64,000 nt of DNA, taken from contig CM065698.1 of NCBI GenBank assembly GCA_017654935.2, forward strand, positions 45,642,622 to 45,706,621, read 5' to 3'. Position 1 is the stretch's first letter; the number at the start of each line of letters is the position of its first letter. The notes beneath the pieces are model-generated. The model ran no database searches and was not told the origin of the DNA. It worked only from the letters and a program-made list of their open reading frames with translations. The position numbers were made by a program, and so were the translations under genes. This document shows positions 29,719 through 40,819 of this stretch, piece after piece. The DNA is from Phymorhynchus buccinoides (taxonomy: Eukaryota; Mollusca; Gastropoda; Neogastropoda; Raphitomidae).

Positions 29719-32173
29719 ACCACTATCGGTGTGAAAGATGCTGTAGCTGACATGGTCACCACTTATCGGTGTGAAAGATGCTGTAGCTGACATGGTCACC
29801 ACTTATCAGTGTGAAAGATGCTGTAGCTGACATGGTCACCACTTATCAGTGTGAAAGATGCTGTAGCTGACATGGTCACCACTATCGGTGTGAAAGATGC
29901 TGTAGCTGACATGGTCACCACTTATCGGTGTGAAAGATGCTGTAGCTGACATGGTCACCACTTATCAGTGTGAAAGATGCTGTAGCTGACATGGTCACCA
30001 CTTATCAGTGTGAAAGATGCTGTAGCTGACATGGTCACCACTTATCGGTGTGAAAGATGCTGTAGCTGACATGGTCACCACTTATCGGTGTGAAAGATGC
30101 TGTAGCTGACATGGTCACCACTTATCAGTGTGAAAGATGCTGTAGCTGACATGGTCACCACTATCGGTGTGAAAGATGCTGTAGCTGACATGGTCACCAC
30201 TTATCGGTGTGAAAGATGCTGTAGCTGACATGGTCACCACTTATCGGTGTGAAAGATGCTGTAGCTGACATGGTCACCACTATCGGTGTGAAAGATGCTG
30301 TAGCTGACATGGTCACCACTTATCAGTGTGAAAGATGCTGTAGCTGACATGGTCACCACTTATCAGTGTGAAAGATGCTGTAGCTGACATGGTCACCACT
30401 TATCAGTGTGAAAGATGCTGTAGCTGACATGGTCACCACTTATCAGTGTGAAAGATGCTGTAGCTGACATGGTCACCACTTATCAGTGTGAAAGATGCTG
30501 TAGCTGACATGGTCACCACTTATCAGTGTGAAAGATGCTGTAGCTGACATGGTCACCACTTATCAGTGTGAAAGATGCTGTAGCTGACATGGTCACCACT
30601 TATCTGTGTGAAAGATGCTGTAGCTGACATGGTCACCACTTATCAGTGTGAAAGATGCCACTTATCAGTGTGAAAGATGCTGTAGCTGACATGGTCACCA
30701 CTTATCAGTGTGAAAGATGCTGTAGCTGACATGGTCACCACTTATCAGTGTGAAAGATGCTGTAGCTGACATGGTCACCACTTATCAGTGTGAAAGATGC
30801 TGTAGCTGACATGGTCACCACTATCGGTGTGAAAGATGCTGTAGCTGACATGGTCACCACTTATCAGTGTGAAAGATGCTGTAGCTGACATGGTCACCAC
30901 TTATCAGTGTGAAAGATGCTGTAGCTGACATGGTCACCACTTATCTGTGTGAAAGATGCTGTAGCTGACATGGTCACCACTTATCAGTGTGAAAGATGCT
31001 GTAGCTGACATGGTCACCACTTATCAGTGTGAAAGATGCTGTAGCTGACATGGTCACCACTTATCAGTGTGAAAGATGCTGTAGCTGACATGGTCACCAC
31101 TATCGGTGTGAAAGATGCTGTAGCTGACATGGTCACCACTTATCAGTGTGAAAGATGCTGTAGCTGACATGGTCACCACTTATCAGTGTGAAAGATGCTG
31201 TAGCTGACATGGTCACCACTTATCAGTGTGAAAGATGCTGTAGCTGACATGGTCACCACTTATCAGTGTGAAAGATGCTGTAGCTGACATGGTCACCACT
31301 TATCAGTGTGAAAGATGCTGTAGCTGACATGGTCACCACTTATCAGTGTGAAAGATGCTGTAGCTGACATAGTCACCACTTATCAGTGTGAAAGATGCTG
31401 TAGCTGACATGGTCACCACTATCGGTGTGAAAGATGCTGTAGCTGACATGGTCACCACTTATCAGTGTGAAAGATGCTGTAGCTGACATGGTCACCACTT
31501 ATCAGTGTGAAAGATGCTGTAGCTGACATGGTCACCACTTATCAGTGTGAAAGATGCTGTAGCTGACATGGTCACCACTTATCAGTGTGAAAGATGCTGT
31601 AGCTGACATGGTCACCACTATCGGTGTGAAAGATGCTGTAGCTGACATGGTCACCACTTATCAGTGTGAAAGATGCTGTAGCTGACATGGTCACCACTTA
31701 TCAGTGTGAAAGATGCTGTAGCTGACATGGTCACCACTTATCAGTGTGAAAGATGCTGTAGCTGACATAGTCACCACTTATCAGTGTGAAAGATGCTGTA
31801 GCTGACATGGTCACCACTATCGGTGTGAAAGATGCTGTAGCTGACATGGTCACCACTTATCAGTGTGAAAGATGCTGTAGCTGACATAGTCACCACTTAT
31901 CAGTGTGAAAGATGCTGTAGCTGACATGGTCACCACTTATCAGTGTGAAAGATGCTGTAGCTGACATGGTCACCACTTATCGGTGTGAAAGATGCTGTAG
32001 CTGACATGGTCACCACTTATCGGTGTGAAAGATGCTGTAGCTGACATGGTCACCACTTATCAGTGTGAAAGATGCTGTAGCTGACATGGTCACCACTTAT
32101 CGGTGTGAAAGATGCTGTAGCTGACATGGTCACCACTTATCGGTGTGAAAGATGCTGTAGCTGACATGGTCAC
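29719..32173. repeat. 40-bp satellite array, ~61 copies
   Basis: The unit comprises 'cttatcagtgtgaaagatgc' and 'tgtagctgacatggtcacca'. Variants at one site (cAgtg, cGgtg, cTgtg) and a 39-bp form 'ccactatcggtg' recur. One unit is truncated near 30655-30664, and a 'catagtcacc' variant recurs three times. It is the longest tandem array in the window and lies in the intron between E4 and E5. Each unit contains the imperfect palindrome TGACATGGTCA. It contains no open frame of useful length and no unique spacers. Confidence 0.97.
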
Positions 32174-33179
32174 ATTCAGTCCGAAAACAAAACAAAATCA
32201 TTAAAACACATAAAGACTTGACTCTTTTTTTATTAGTTTTTCACAAATGAAATAAATCACCGACAATAAATTGTGTATGATGCATCATGCCATCACACCA
32301 TGAATCAGTTCAGAAAACAAAGAAAACTAAACAACCATTGCAAAATCAGGGATGGGAATTGTCTGCCAAAAAGCGAATTTCGCCACAATCACATTGCTTT
32401 TCTGCTGAAAAAAAGTGTCCGCCGAAAAAACCCACAAAACAAATGAACTAAACTTAGCCATTCTATAGCTGTTGTAGGGCTTCAATTACCAAGAAAAGCT
32501 CCCCCATTACCCCCTGGACCCCTACTAGGGCCTTCTGAGGCCCCTAGACCCCCGCTTTTCAGCTTTGTTTTACTTTTCCAATTCCCATGCCTGAAAATAA
32601 AGCTTGGAAAGAAATGTGTGTATCTTTGCATTTTGTTTGGACGATGTCGATGGACTGTCCAGCGCTTCGTTGGTGGTAGTAGCACTACTCGAAGTGGAAG
32701 GCTTTCTCTCATTCGCGTTATCATCCTCAGCTTGATCAGAACGCATGCTCAATGAAGGCCTAACGAAAACGAGCCAAAGGCCGGGTTCACATTTAGACGC
32801 GTAAGTTCCGTACAGAAAACCCTAAATAAGTGGAAGAAAGAAGGATAAAAGTTTACGCATATAGGGGAAATTCAGACACATGCACAAATCTTTTCCCTTC
32901 CTTGTTTCACTTATTTATGGATTGTGCACGGGTTTCCGCATGGAATATCCGCTTATGTGTGTACACGGCCTATGTCTTGCTGACCAGTCCACAAGGCAGA
33001 CCACGAAGCACGGACTTATAAAATCAAACATTTCTGCCAACAATTGACGGCAGATTAAAAGAAGTTGATAAATATATGCAGTTCTAACACTAACCCCACC
33101 CAGCCTGTATGCACAGACACACTACACATTGGACATTAATTTTTATGTCGTCAGCACTTCAGGATTAGGAAGATTCAGA
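32174..33179. other. Intronic region; no exon recognised
   Basis: Contains a C-rich phrase 'ccctggacccctactagggc' (about 32512), echoed at about 41565-41580, so part of it is a dispersed repeat. A short minus-strand open frame at 32482-32752 has no recognisable features. Confidence 0.45.
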
Positions 33180-33490
33180 GAACATTCTTCTTCTTCGTTC
33201 GCTCAGACAGTTTCCTGTCATATGAGCGTAGATGTGTTATGCTGCTGTTATACGCCTAACTAAGAAATAGTTAGGCCCAGCATGTCCGACTTCGGCTGAA
33301 GAAATCTTTGTATGTATAGAAAAAAAGGCAGGAGAATGGACCAGTGAGATAGAAAGATAGCAGATGACAGTAAGCAAAGGGAAAAGGCAGAGTCAAAGAG
33401 TGACAGATCTGGAGGAAGTTACAAGCACAGAACTTCCAGAAGGTGGGGGAACTATTTTTGCAAAAGACACCCCCCGGTATCCCCACGGGG
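33180..33490. repeat. Dispersed copy of the 187-bp family unit, reverse
   Basis: Reverse complement gives 'actggtccattctcctgcct', 'ttcttcagccgaagtcggac', 'cataacagcagcataacaca' and 'cccccaccttctggaagttc'. It matches 12930-13640 and extends to the region shared with 59690-59760. Confidence 0.75.
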
Positions 33491-33579
33491 ATCGAACATT
33501 GAAACCTATCATTTCAGGATTGAGAGAATGTTTTACTTTCGCCCATGCTGGTTTTTTTGCTGGGATGAGAGACGCTGTA

Positions 33580-33981
33580 GGTGTACGAGTGGCACAGTGG
33601 TAGCGCGTTCACTTCGTGTCAAGTAAACCCGAGTTCAAACCTGGGTACAGGGGATTTTTCCCTCTCTCTGTACTAGGCCTTATGGTCTGAACGTGGAGTC
33701 TTTCGGATGAGACGATAAACCTAGGTCCTGTGTGCCCATGTACTTAGCATACGTTAAACCCAGTGGCAATGAAAAAGTTGTCATTTGGTCAAAATGTACA
33801 CACACACCCTCATCAGTCACACAAAAATCACATGCAAAAAAAAAAAATTGGGTGGCGTGCCTCCGGCTGCGACGCGCTCTCCAGGTGGGAGCAACCCGAA
33901 TTTCACAGAGACGCCTCTGTGACTATAAAGTACCTACTACCTATAGACCTCTGTGACTATAAAGTACCTACTACCTATAGA
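33580..33981 (+). mobile_element. tRNA-derived SINE (family G), full head
   Basis: An A-box-like 'gtggcacagtggtagcgcg' and a B-box-like 'gagttcaaacctgg' (33631-33644) mark a tRNA-type polymerase III promoter. The body has 'tctttcggatgagacgataa', resembling the deeply conserved Nin-DC SINE domain. The 3' tail 'gactataaagtacctactac' is duplicated at the end. It ends only 35 bp before exon E5. Confidence 0.85.
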
Positions 33982-34015
33982 CTGACGCCCGCACAGTGGC
34001 TACGGGGTGTTTCAG

Positions 34016-34190
34016 GCTGGCGGAGCAGGAGGAGAGTTTAGGGGACAAGGGTCGCGCCCTGTCGCTGCTGCAGATGAGAACCGCCTACCTGGAGGACGAG
34101 AACAGACACCTGCAACAGAGGGTGGAGTCCCTGACCAACCAGAAACAGACCTTAGACCGACTGGTCAAAGACTTCCAGCACAACAGAGAG
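34016..34190 (+). CDS. Coiled-coil protein gene, exon E5
   Basis: Acceptor 'gggtgtttcag' precedes 34016 with a weak pyrimidine tract, since a SINE ends just upstream. Donor is GTCAGT at 34191. The 175 nt complete Gln (CA+G) and add 58 codons, LAEQEESLGDKGRALSLLQM through LVKDFQHNRE, ending in phase 0. Heptads with leucine spacing suggest a continuous coiled coil. The final 85 nt plus donor are repeated about ten times downstream. Confidence 0.88.
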
Positions 34191-34199
34191 GTCAGTGTG

Positions 34200-34246
<47 letters not shown>

Positions 34247-34492
34247 CTGCAACAGAGGGTGGAGTTGCTGACCAACCAGAAACAGACCTTAGATCGACTG
34301 GTCAAAGACTTCCAGCACAACAGAGAGGTCAGTATGTGTGGAGAGGGAGAGAGAGAGACAGAAAGAGAAGGAGGGGGGGGGGGGGAGAAAGAAAAATGAC
34401 ATCTGCAACAGAGGGTGGAGTCCCTGACCAACCAGAAACAGACCTTAGACCGACTGGTCAAAGACTTCCAGCACAACAGAGAGGTCAGTGTG

Positions 34493-34542
<50 letters not shown>

Positions 34543-35790
34543 TCTGCAACAGAGGGTGGAGTTGCTGACCAACCAGAAACAGACCTTAGATCGACTGGTC
34601 AAAGACTTCCAGCACAACAGAGAGGTCAGTATGTGTGGAGAGGGAGAGAGAGAGAAAGAAAGAGAGAGAGGGGGGGGGGGGGGGGAGAAAGAAAAATGAC
34701 ATCTGCAACAGAGGGTGGAGTCCCTGACCAACCAGAAACAGACCTTAGATCGACCTGTTAAAGACTTCCAGCACAACAGAGAGGTATGTGTGTGTGGAGA
34801 GAGAGAGACAGAGACAGAGAGAGAGAGAGAGACAGAGACAGATAGTCGGACAGAGACACAGATGCACTCTTAGAGAGATGGAAACACCTGCAACAGAGGG
34901 TGGGGTCCCTGACCAACCAGAAACAGACCTTAGATCGACTGGTCAAAGACTTCCAGCACAACAGAGAGGTCAGTGTGTGTGGAGAGAGACAGAGACACAT
35001 TGAGAGAGAGAGACACATTGAGAGAGAGACAGACACCTGCAATAGAGGGTGGGAGTCCCTGACCAACCAGAAACAAACCTTAGATCGACTGGTCAAAGAC
35101 TTCCAGCACAACAGAGAGGTCAGTGTGTGCAGGTGCAAGTGCGCGCATCCACACATGCACGAGCAAACAGGCACACACACACACACTTGTCACTGTGGGT
35201 AGTCACTGGCCTATCAGAAACAGTGGTAGACCAATCTGGTAAATAAGAGGTGATTGCATGGAGCGCAAGAGAGAGAGAGAGTCAGAGAGTCAGAGAGAGA
35301 GAGAGAGAGTCTGAGAGAGAGAGAGAGAGTGAGAGAGAGAGAGTCTGAGAGAGAGAGAGAGAGAGAGAGTCTGAGAGAGAGAGAGAGAGATAAATGACAT
35401 CTGCAACAGAGAGTGGATACCCTGACCAACCAGAAATAGATCTTAGATCGACTGGTCAAGGACTTCCAGCACAACAAAGAGGTCAGTATGCGGAGAGAGA
35501 CACAGAGAGAGAGAGACAGAGACACATTGAGAGAGAGACACACAGAGACACATTGAGACACAGACACACATTGAGAGAGAGAGAGACAGACATCTGCAAC
35601 AGAGGGTAGAGTCCATTACCAACCAGAAACAGACCTTAGATCGACTGGTCTAAGATTTCCAGCACAATCGAGAGGTGAGTGAGTGTGGAGAGAAATAACT
35701 GACACATGTGACAGAGTTTAGTCCTTTACCAATCACAAACGGATGTTAGATCAACTAATTAAAGACTTTCGGCACAAAAGAGAGTTGAGT
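34191..35790 (+). repeat. Array of exon E5 3'-end copies separated by (GA)n
   Basis: Copies end with donors at about 34330, 34487, 34627, 34785, 34970, 35120, 35482, 35675 and 35790. Each has 'catctgcaacagagggtgga', 'accaaccagaaacagacctt', 'aaagacttccagcacaacag' and 'gaggtcagtgtg'. Two types alternate ('gagtccctg' and 'gagttgctg'), so the early part grew by duplication of a ~297-bp dimer. GA-rich tracts of 30-120 bp precede each copy and contain no acceptor. Later copies are increasingly diverged. Confidence 0.93.
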
Positions 35791-35811
35791 TAGTTCAATG
35801 AGAGAGATAGA

Positions 35812-35816
<5 letters not shown>

Positions 35817-35880
<64 letters not shown>
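35817..35880. repeat. (GA)n microsatellite
   Basis: A pure GA run of 64 bp downstream of the last clear E5 copy. Confidence 0.95.
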
Positions 35881-35883
<3 letters not shown>

Positions 35884-35999
35884 GAAGGAGTGAAACTGTG
35901 ATAAACAGAGAAACTACTAAACAAAAACTTGAGGATTCCTGAAATAGGTTCGAGTATGGTTACATAGATTCTTCTCTTGGACGAAGTGTGTAATGGACA

Positions 36000-36193
36000 T
36001 ACAGTAAAAGTCGCTTAAGTCAAAATTGAAGGGACTGAAAGTTTATTTTGAGATAGCCAATATTTTGAGTTAAGAAGATATTTTAGCATAAAGATTGTTA
36101 AACTGGGACCAAAAACTTATTGTGAGTTATCCAGTGTTTTTGAGTTATCCGTTTTTGAGTTATCCATTTTTGAGTTATTAGGATTCCACTGTA
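36000..36193. mobile_element. MITE family B, intact copy
   Basis: TA-CAGTAAAAGTCGCTTAAGTC at left and 'gagttattaggattccactg'-TA at right, with repeated 'gttatccgtttttga'. Used as the reference for the interrupted copy at 3789-4174. Confidence 0.85.
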
Positions 36194-36417
36194 CATGGCA
36201 ACATCACAGAGAGAGTGAGAGAGAGATATGAAGATAGAGAGAGAGATGATGAGAAAGAGAGAGAGGGGGGGGGGGGGACATTTGCACCAGAGAATAAAAT
36301 CAATTTTACACGCACACACACGCACACGCACACACGCACACACACACACACACACACTCTATCTATCTCTCTCAAACATACATACACACACACTTGACAA
36401 GTAACACACGTAATAGA

Positions 36418-36500
36418 TATGATTAATCAGAAAGAAACGTTGTATTGGTAGATCAACAGGTAAGCGATTTCCAGCACAATTTAGAGAGGTGAGTGAGCGT
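36418..36500 (+). pseudogene. Most distant, decayed copy of exon E5 end
   Basis: 'taatcagaaagaaacgttgt', 'gatttccagcacaatttaga' and 'gaggtgagtgag' still match the E5 end and donor after many changes. It lies more than 600 bp beyond the main array and is followed by GA-rich sequence. Confidence 0.65.
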
Positions 36501-36933
36501 ACAGAGACAGAGAAAGAGGGAGAGAGTGAGACAGACAGAGAGACAGAAAGGTGAAGAGAAAGAAACCGAGAGAAAAACACAGCGATTGTGCAAGGATGCT
36601 AACAGTCATGGGCGTGTGTGAAATCATTTCAGACGTCACCATCGTTGCCCCACTCGGGTACCCAGGTGGTGATAGTGGGGGCGGAAGGATGGGAGATGTG
36701 GGTATGGGTGTGTCGTGGCGTGTCCCTAACGTATAACAGGAATGCTTGTTCTCAAGTGGAATTAAAACGTTCAGTTGAACAAGTTTAATTATGATAATAT
36801 ATAGCGCATATACCTAGAAAATGATATTATATTGCAATAAATAAAACGACAAGCATTCTCAATAACAAATCAAATCAAATCAAATCATTTATTGTCCTTT
36901 TAAAACAGTGCATAAAAGGAAATTTGGCTCACA

Positions 36934-37336
<403 letters not shown>

Positions 37337-37870
37337 ACAATTATCCATACGCCACACTCAAATTTGACACCTAAATTATTTTCTGAGATTTTAAGTATAT
37401 GGGCTCAAGCATGTCCTATTTTAGCAAGAGCATTACTATCAAGAAAATTGCGAAATGGATTTAAGAAATAATTTTTTGTGAGGACTCTGTCTGACAAACA
37501 AATCATTACTTATTTGGGCTTTTATTTGGCAATTTCTTTTGGGAAGTAGCTTTTTTTAAAATATGGGGGTGGGTTGGTAGCGGTTTCTGTCAATTTGTTT
37601 ACCAAAAGATGTGATTGTGAGTTCCACACATAATCTCTAATTATTGTCTGCATCAAATGTGCTCTTTTCGAAGTTTTAATCCTTTGGAGAAAATAAATCC
37701 CTGAAAATCACATAACACGTGACCTGGGCGTTGTACAGCTTTGCTGTGACTGGTTGATTGCTTTAACCGCACTCTTCAGACCTCAAAATAGCACACTACA
37801 AACTTTCTCTTTTGCCTTTTTTGTTTTGTTTTTTAAAGAACTGACATTGTTCTTTTTAATTATCCATTTA

Positions 37871-38236
37871 CTTTTAGGTAAAGGTCAAGATGTGCCACCC
37901 CCCCTACATTTCTCGGTTAATTGTATTTTTCCGTTATTGCCTTTCTTACCATACATAAAGCTGTATTTTAGGAACATTTTCACCAAATTATCTTTTTGGA
38001 ATACTAACCCTAACCCTAATTCTAACCCTACCCCCCACCCTATAAGACAGAAAAACGCAATGAACCACAACTGTGACAAATCCCGGTGTACTGCAGTACA
38101 TAGTGGGGGGTAGGGTTAGGGTTAGGGTTAGGGTTAGTATTCCAAAAAGGTTATTAGCTAAAAATGTTCCTAAATTACAGCTTTATGTATGGTAAGAAAG
38201 GCAAAAACGGAAAAAAAGAATTAACCGAGAAATGCA

Positions 38237-38270
<34 letters not shown>

Positions 38271-38293
38271 TCTTTACCTTTACCTACTTTTAA
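37871..38293. mobile_element. Foldback element with TTAGGG-like core
   Basis: The left arm 'taggtaaaggtcaagatgtg', 'catttctcggttaattgtat' and 'gcctttcttaccatacataa' is inverted in the right arm, 'ttatgtatggtaagaaaggc', 'gaattaaccgagaaatg' and 'catctttacctttaccta'. Near the centre the left arm has 'aatactaaccctaaccctaa' and the right arm 'gggttagggttagggttagg'. A G homopolymer (38238-38269) interrupts the right arm. Confidence 0.85.
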
Positions 38294-38299
38294 TCCAAA

Positions 38300-39011
38300 A
38301 ATATTATTATTTTTGCGGGCTTGTTTCTGAATTTTAAATACAATCCTTAATTCTCATTTTGAAAAATAATTTGAATAATAATAATTCTGTTACAGTATAT
38401 CCAAATGTGGTCTGAATCTGTTTACCCGCACAGTTTGCTTAACTCTCATGTTCCCAATGTTTCTACAGCTGTTTTACAATGTGCTGGGTTGATTTTTAAC
38501 AAAAATGTTTGTTTGATTTTTCTTACTTTCATAAATTGTTAATTTTTCTTCTATAAATAGCTGTTTCTGAACCCAAGTGTGAATTTAGCTAATATGCTGT
38601 GCGCTTTCCTAAAACGTTTCGACCAATCGCTCATGAAAATTGATACCTTGCCATATTTTGATCAGTTTTCTTTTATATTGAAATGTTTAGTTTCTACTTT
38701 TTAGCATTTTGACATCTTAAAAAATCGTGTCTGGAAATTAATTGCTATACATGCATTGAATTGATAGTGATAAGATAAATGTTCCTATCCATTTAGTTTT
38801 GTCTTTAAGGTATGAAGAGAATGGCTTGAAAGACACGAAGAGTGCTGTCAGTAGTGTTAAAGTACTCAACTACATGAAAAATGTGTATCAAGTTTTTGTT
38901 TGACAGAAATGATAGTTTTCTTTAACGCCTTTCTTCATTCAAGGACTGTGCATATGTGTGCTCGTGTGAATGTGTTTCCTAAGCTATAGCTTGTAGAAAA
39001 ATAAATAAAGT
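38300..39011. other. Intronic AT-rich sequence, nothing recognised
   Basis: No open frame, exon signal or repeat end was matched. Confidence 0.45.
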
Positions 39012-39244
39012 TTATCCTTTCACCGCCAATGTCGCATTTATGCACCACAATGGTTTAACACCCATGTCACTAAAAAGGCATCAAATCTGGGCCTGTTATC
39101 TGAAACCCTATTTTCTTAATTTTTTTAGGTAATAATAGGCCTAATGTTATACGTGTCCCAAAGGAATTCCCAATATTTGTTCTCTATCCAGTTAAGTTTA
39201 ATGGTATCTTTTGGCTGAAAAATGGCTGGCGGCGAAAGGGTTGA
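39012..39244. mobile_element. MITE family D, third copy (decayed ends)
   Basis: 'ccttt-caccgccaatgtcgc' at left and 'ggctggcggcgaaagggt' at right match 12564-12809. The flanking TTAA has become TTAT and TTGA. Confidence 0.8.
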
Positions 39245-39340
39245 GAACAAGGTACAGTACTGTATTGATTTATGCTGTAAAGTCCAAGGAGACCATGGCA
39301 TCATGTTGGGGCCTGATCAGCGGATTCTGGCTGGCTGGGT

Positions 39341-39680
39341 ATTAGGTATTTGGTACTTTATAGTCACAGAGGCGTCTCTGTGAAATTCGGGTTGCTCCCA
39401 CCTGGAGAGCTCATCGCAGTCAGAGACGCGCCACCCGATTTAAACAAAAAAATGTGTATGCGATTTTTGTTTGACTGATGAAGAAGGAAAGGGGGGTAAC
39501 TTTTGACCAAATGACAACTTTTTCGTTGCCACTGGGATTAACGTGTGCTAAGTGCATGGGCACACGGGACCTCAGTTTATCGTTTCATCCGAAAGACTCC
39601 ACGTTCAGACCATAAGGCCTAGTGCAAAGTGAGAGGAAAAATCCCCTGTACCCAGGTTCGAACTCGGGTTTACTTGACAC
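39341..39680 (-). mobile_element. tRNA-derived SINE (family G), reverse
   Basis: Reverse of 33580-33981: tail 'tactttatagtcacagaggc', body 'cgtttcatccgaaagactcc' and B-box 'cccaggttcgaactcgggtt'. The head is cut at about 39680 by a poly-A run that precedes the 66-bp satellite. Confidence 0.85.
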
Positions 39681-39736
39681 ATTAAAAAAAAAAAAAAAAA
39701 TTCTGTTCACTTTATTTTTTTAGAATAGGGCTCCTT

Positions 39737-40382
39737 TGGCTCTGTCTGCAGATCCCTCAAAGTGTAGCAACAGAATAGTCCACCAAGCCTGTGGTTGGTC
39801 TTTGGCTCCCTCAAAGTGTAGCAACAGAATAGTCCACCAAGCCTGTGGTTGGTCTTTGGCTCTGTCTGCAGATCCCTCAAAGTGTAGCAACAGAATAGTC
39901 CACCAAGCCTGTGGTTGGTCTTTGGCTCTGTCTGCAGATCCCTCAAAGTGTAGCAACAGAATAGTCCACCAAGCCTGTGGTTGGTCTTTGGCTCTGTCTG
40001 CAGATCCCTCAAAGTGTAGCAACAGAATAGTCCACCAAGCCTGTGGTTGGTCTTTGGCTCTGTCTGCAGATCCCTCAAAGTGTAGCAACAGTGTCCACCA
40101 AGCCTGTGGTTGGTCTTTGGCTGTCTGCAGATCCCTCAAAGTGTAGCAACAGAATAGTCCACCAAGCCTGTGGTTGGTCTTTGGCTCTGTCTGCAGATCC
40201 CTCAAAGTGTAGCAACAGAATAGTCCACCAAGCCTGTGGTTGGTCTTTGGCTCTGTCTGCAGATCCCTCAAAGTGTAGCAACAGAATAGTCCACCAAGCC
40301 TGTGGTTGGTCTTTGGCTCTGTCTGCAGATCCCTCAAAGTGTAGCAACAGAATAGTCCACCAAGCCTGTGGTTGGTCTTTGG
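39737..40382. repeat. 66-bp satellite array, ~10 copies
   Basis: The unit contains 'ctctgtctgcagatccctca', 'aagtgtagcaacagaatagt' and 'ccaccaagcctgtggttggt'. One copy lacks 12 bp, another lacks 'aatag' and another 'ctc'. Because 66 is a multiple of three, long frames are open on both strands (22-residue periodicity). There is no evidence that they are translated. Confidence 0.95.
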
Positions 40383-40425
40383 TGTCGGCTGAACCAAAGC
40401 CTAAACAAATATCAAAATTGTTGTA

Positions 40426-40610
40426 TTAACCCCTTCCCTGCCTGGCCCCTGTCTACTAAGGGGTGTGTGATGTCATTGATGATGTCATACATTTTGATGG
40501 GATAGCCCTGGAATGATGTTTGTTTGTTTGTTTTAGACAAGTCAGGAAAGATATAATCTCAGACTATTTTTTTCCTTTCAGATTGAGTCTAACAAGTCCT
40601 GTTTTCATTC
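40426..40610. mobile_element. TTAA MITE family E, truncated
   Basis: Begins TTAA-CCCCTTCCCTGCC. The interior ('ggaatgatgtttg', 'aagatataatctcagacta', 'cagattgagtctaacaag') matches 45136-45609 in reverse. The right half was lost, and a family A MITE starts immediately after. Confidence 0.7.
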
Positions 40611-40772
40611 TACAGTGGAACCTCCCTTATAAGACCTTAAAAAGTCATCCCAAATGAGGTCTTATAAGGGAGGTAATTTTAATACTTACAAAGAAGGGCA
40701 ATGTCTCAGAAGTCTATCTTATGTGGGAGGGAGTCTTATAATGGGAAGTCTTATAAGGGAGGTTCCACTGTA
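40611..40772. mobile_element. MITE family A, intact copy
   Basis: TA-CAGTGGAACC to 'gggaggttccactgta', with 'gaagggcaatgtctcag' showing the opposite orientation to 28169-28347. It lies 48 bp before the terminal exon, overlapping the usual branch-point zone. Confidence 0.9.
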
Positions 40773-40819
40773 TATGTAAAATAAGATAGTTTCTCAAAAT
40801 TTCTCCGGCGATTTCTCAG

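Noticed and set aside
29719..32173. CRISPR-like array
   Set aside because: Units are contiguous 40-bp repeats with no unique spacers, in a eukaryotic intron.
33590..33660. Functional tRNA gene
   Set aside because: A- and B-box-like words are present, but the sequence continues into a SINE body with a repeated tail, and two further copies exist, so it is a retroposon head.
38107..38140. Telomere or chromosome end
   Set aside because: Only four or five hexamers, lying within a palindrome with unique DNA on both sides.
39720..40397. A 22-residue repeat protein gene on the minus strand
   Set aside because: The 66-bp satellite is open in several frames on both strands; indels between copies change frame and no splice or start signals support it.
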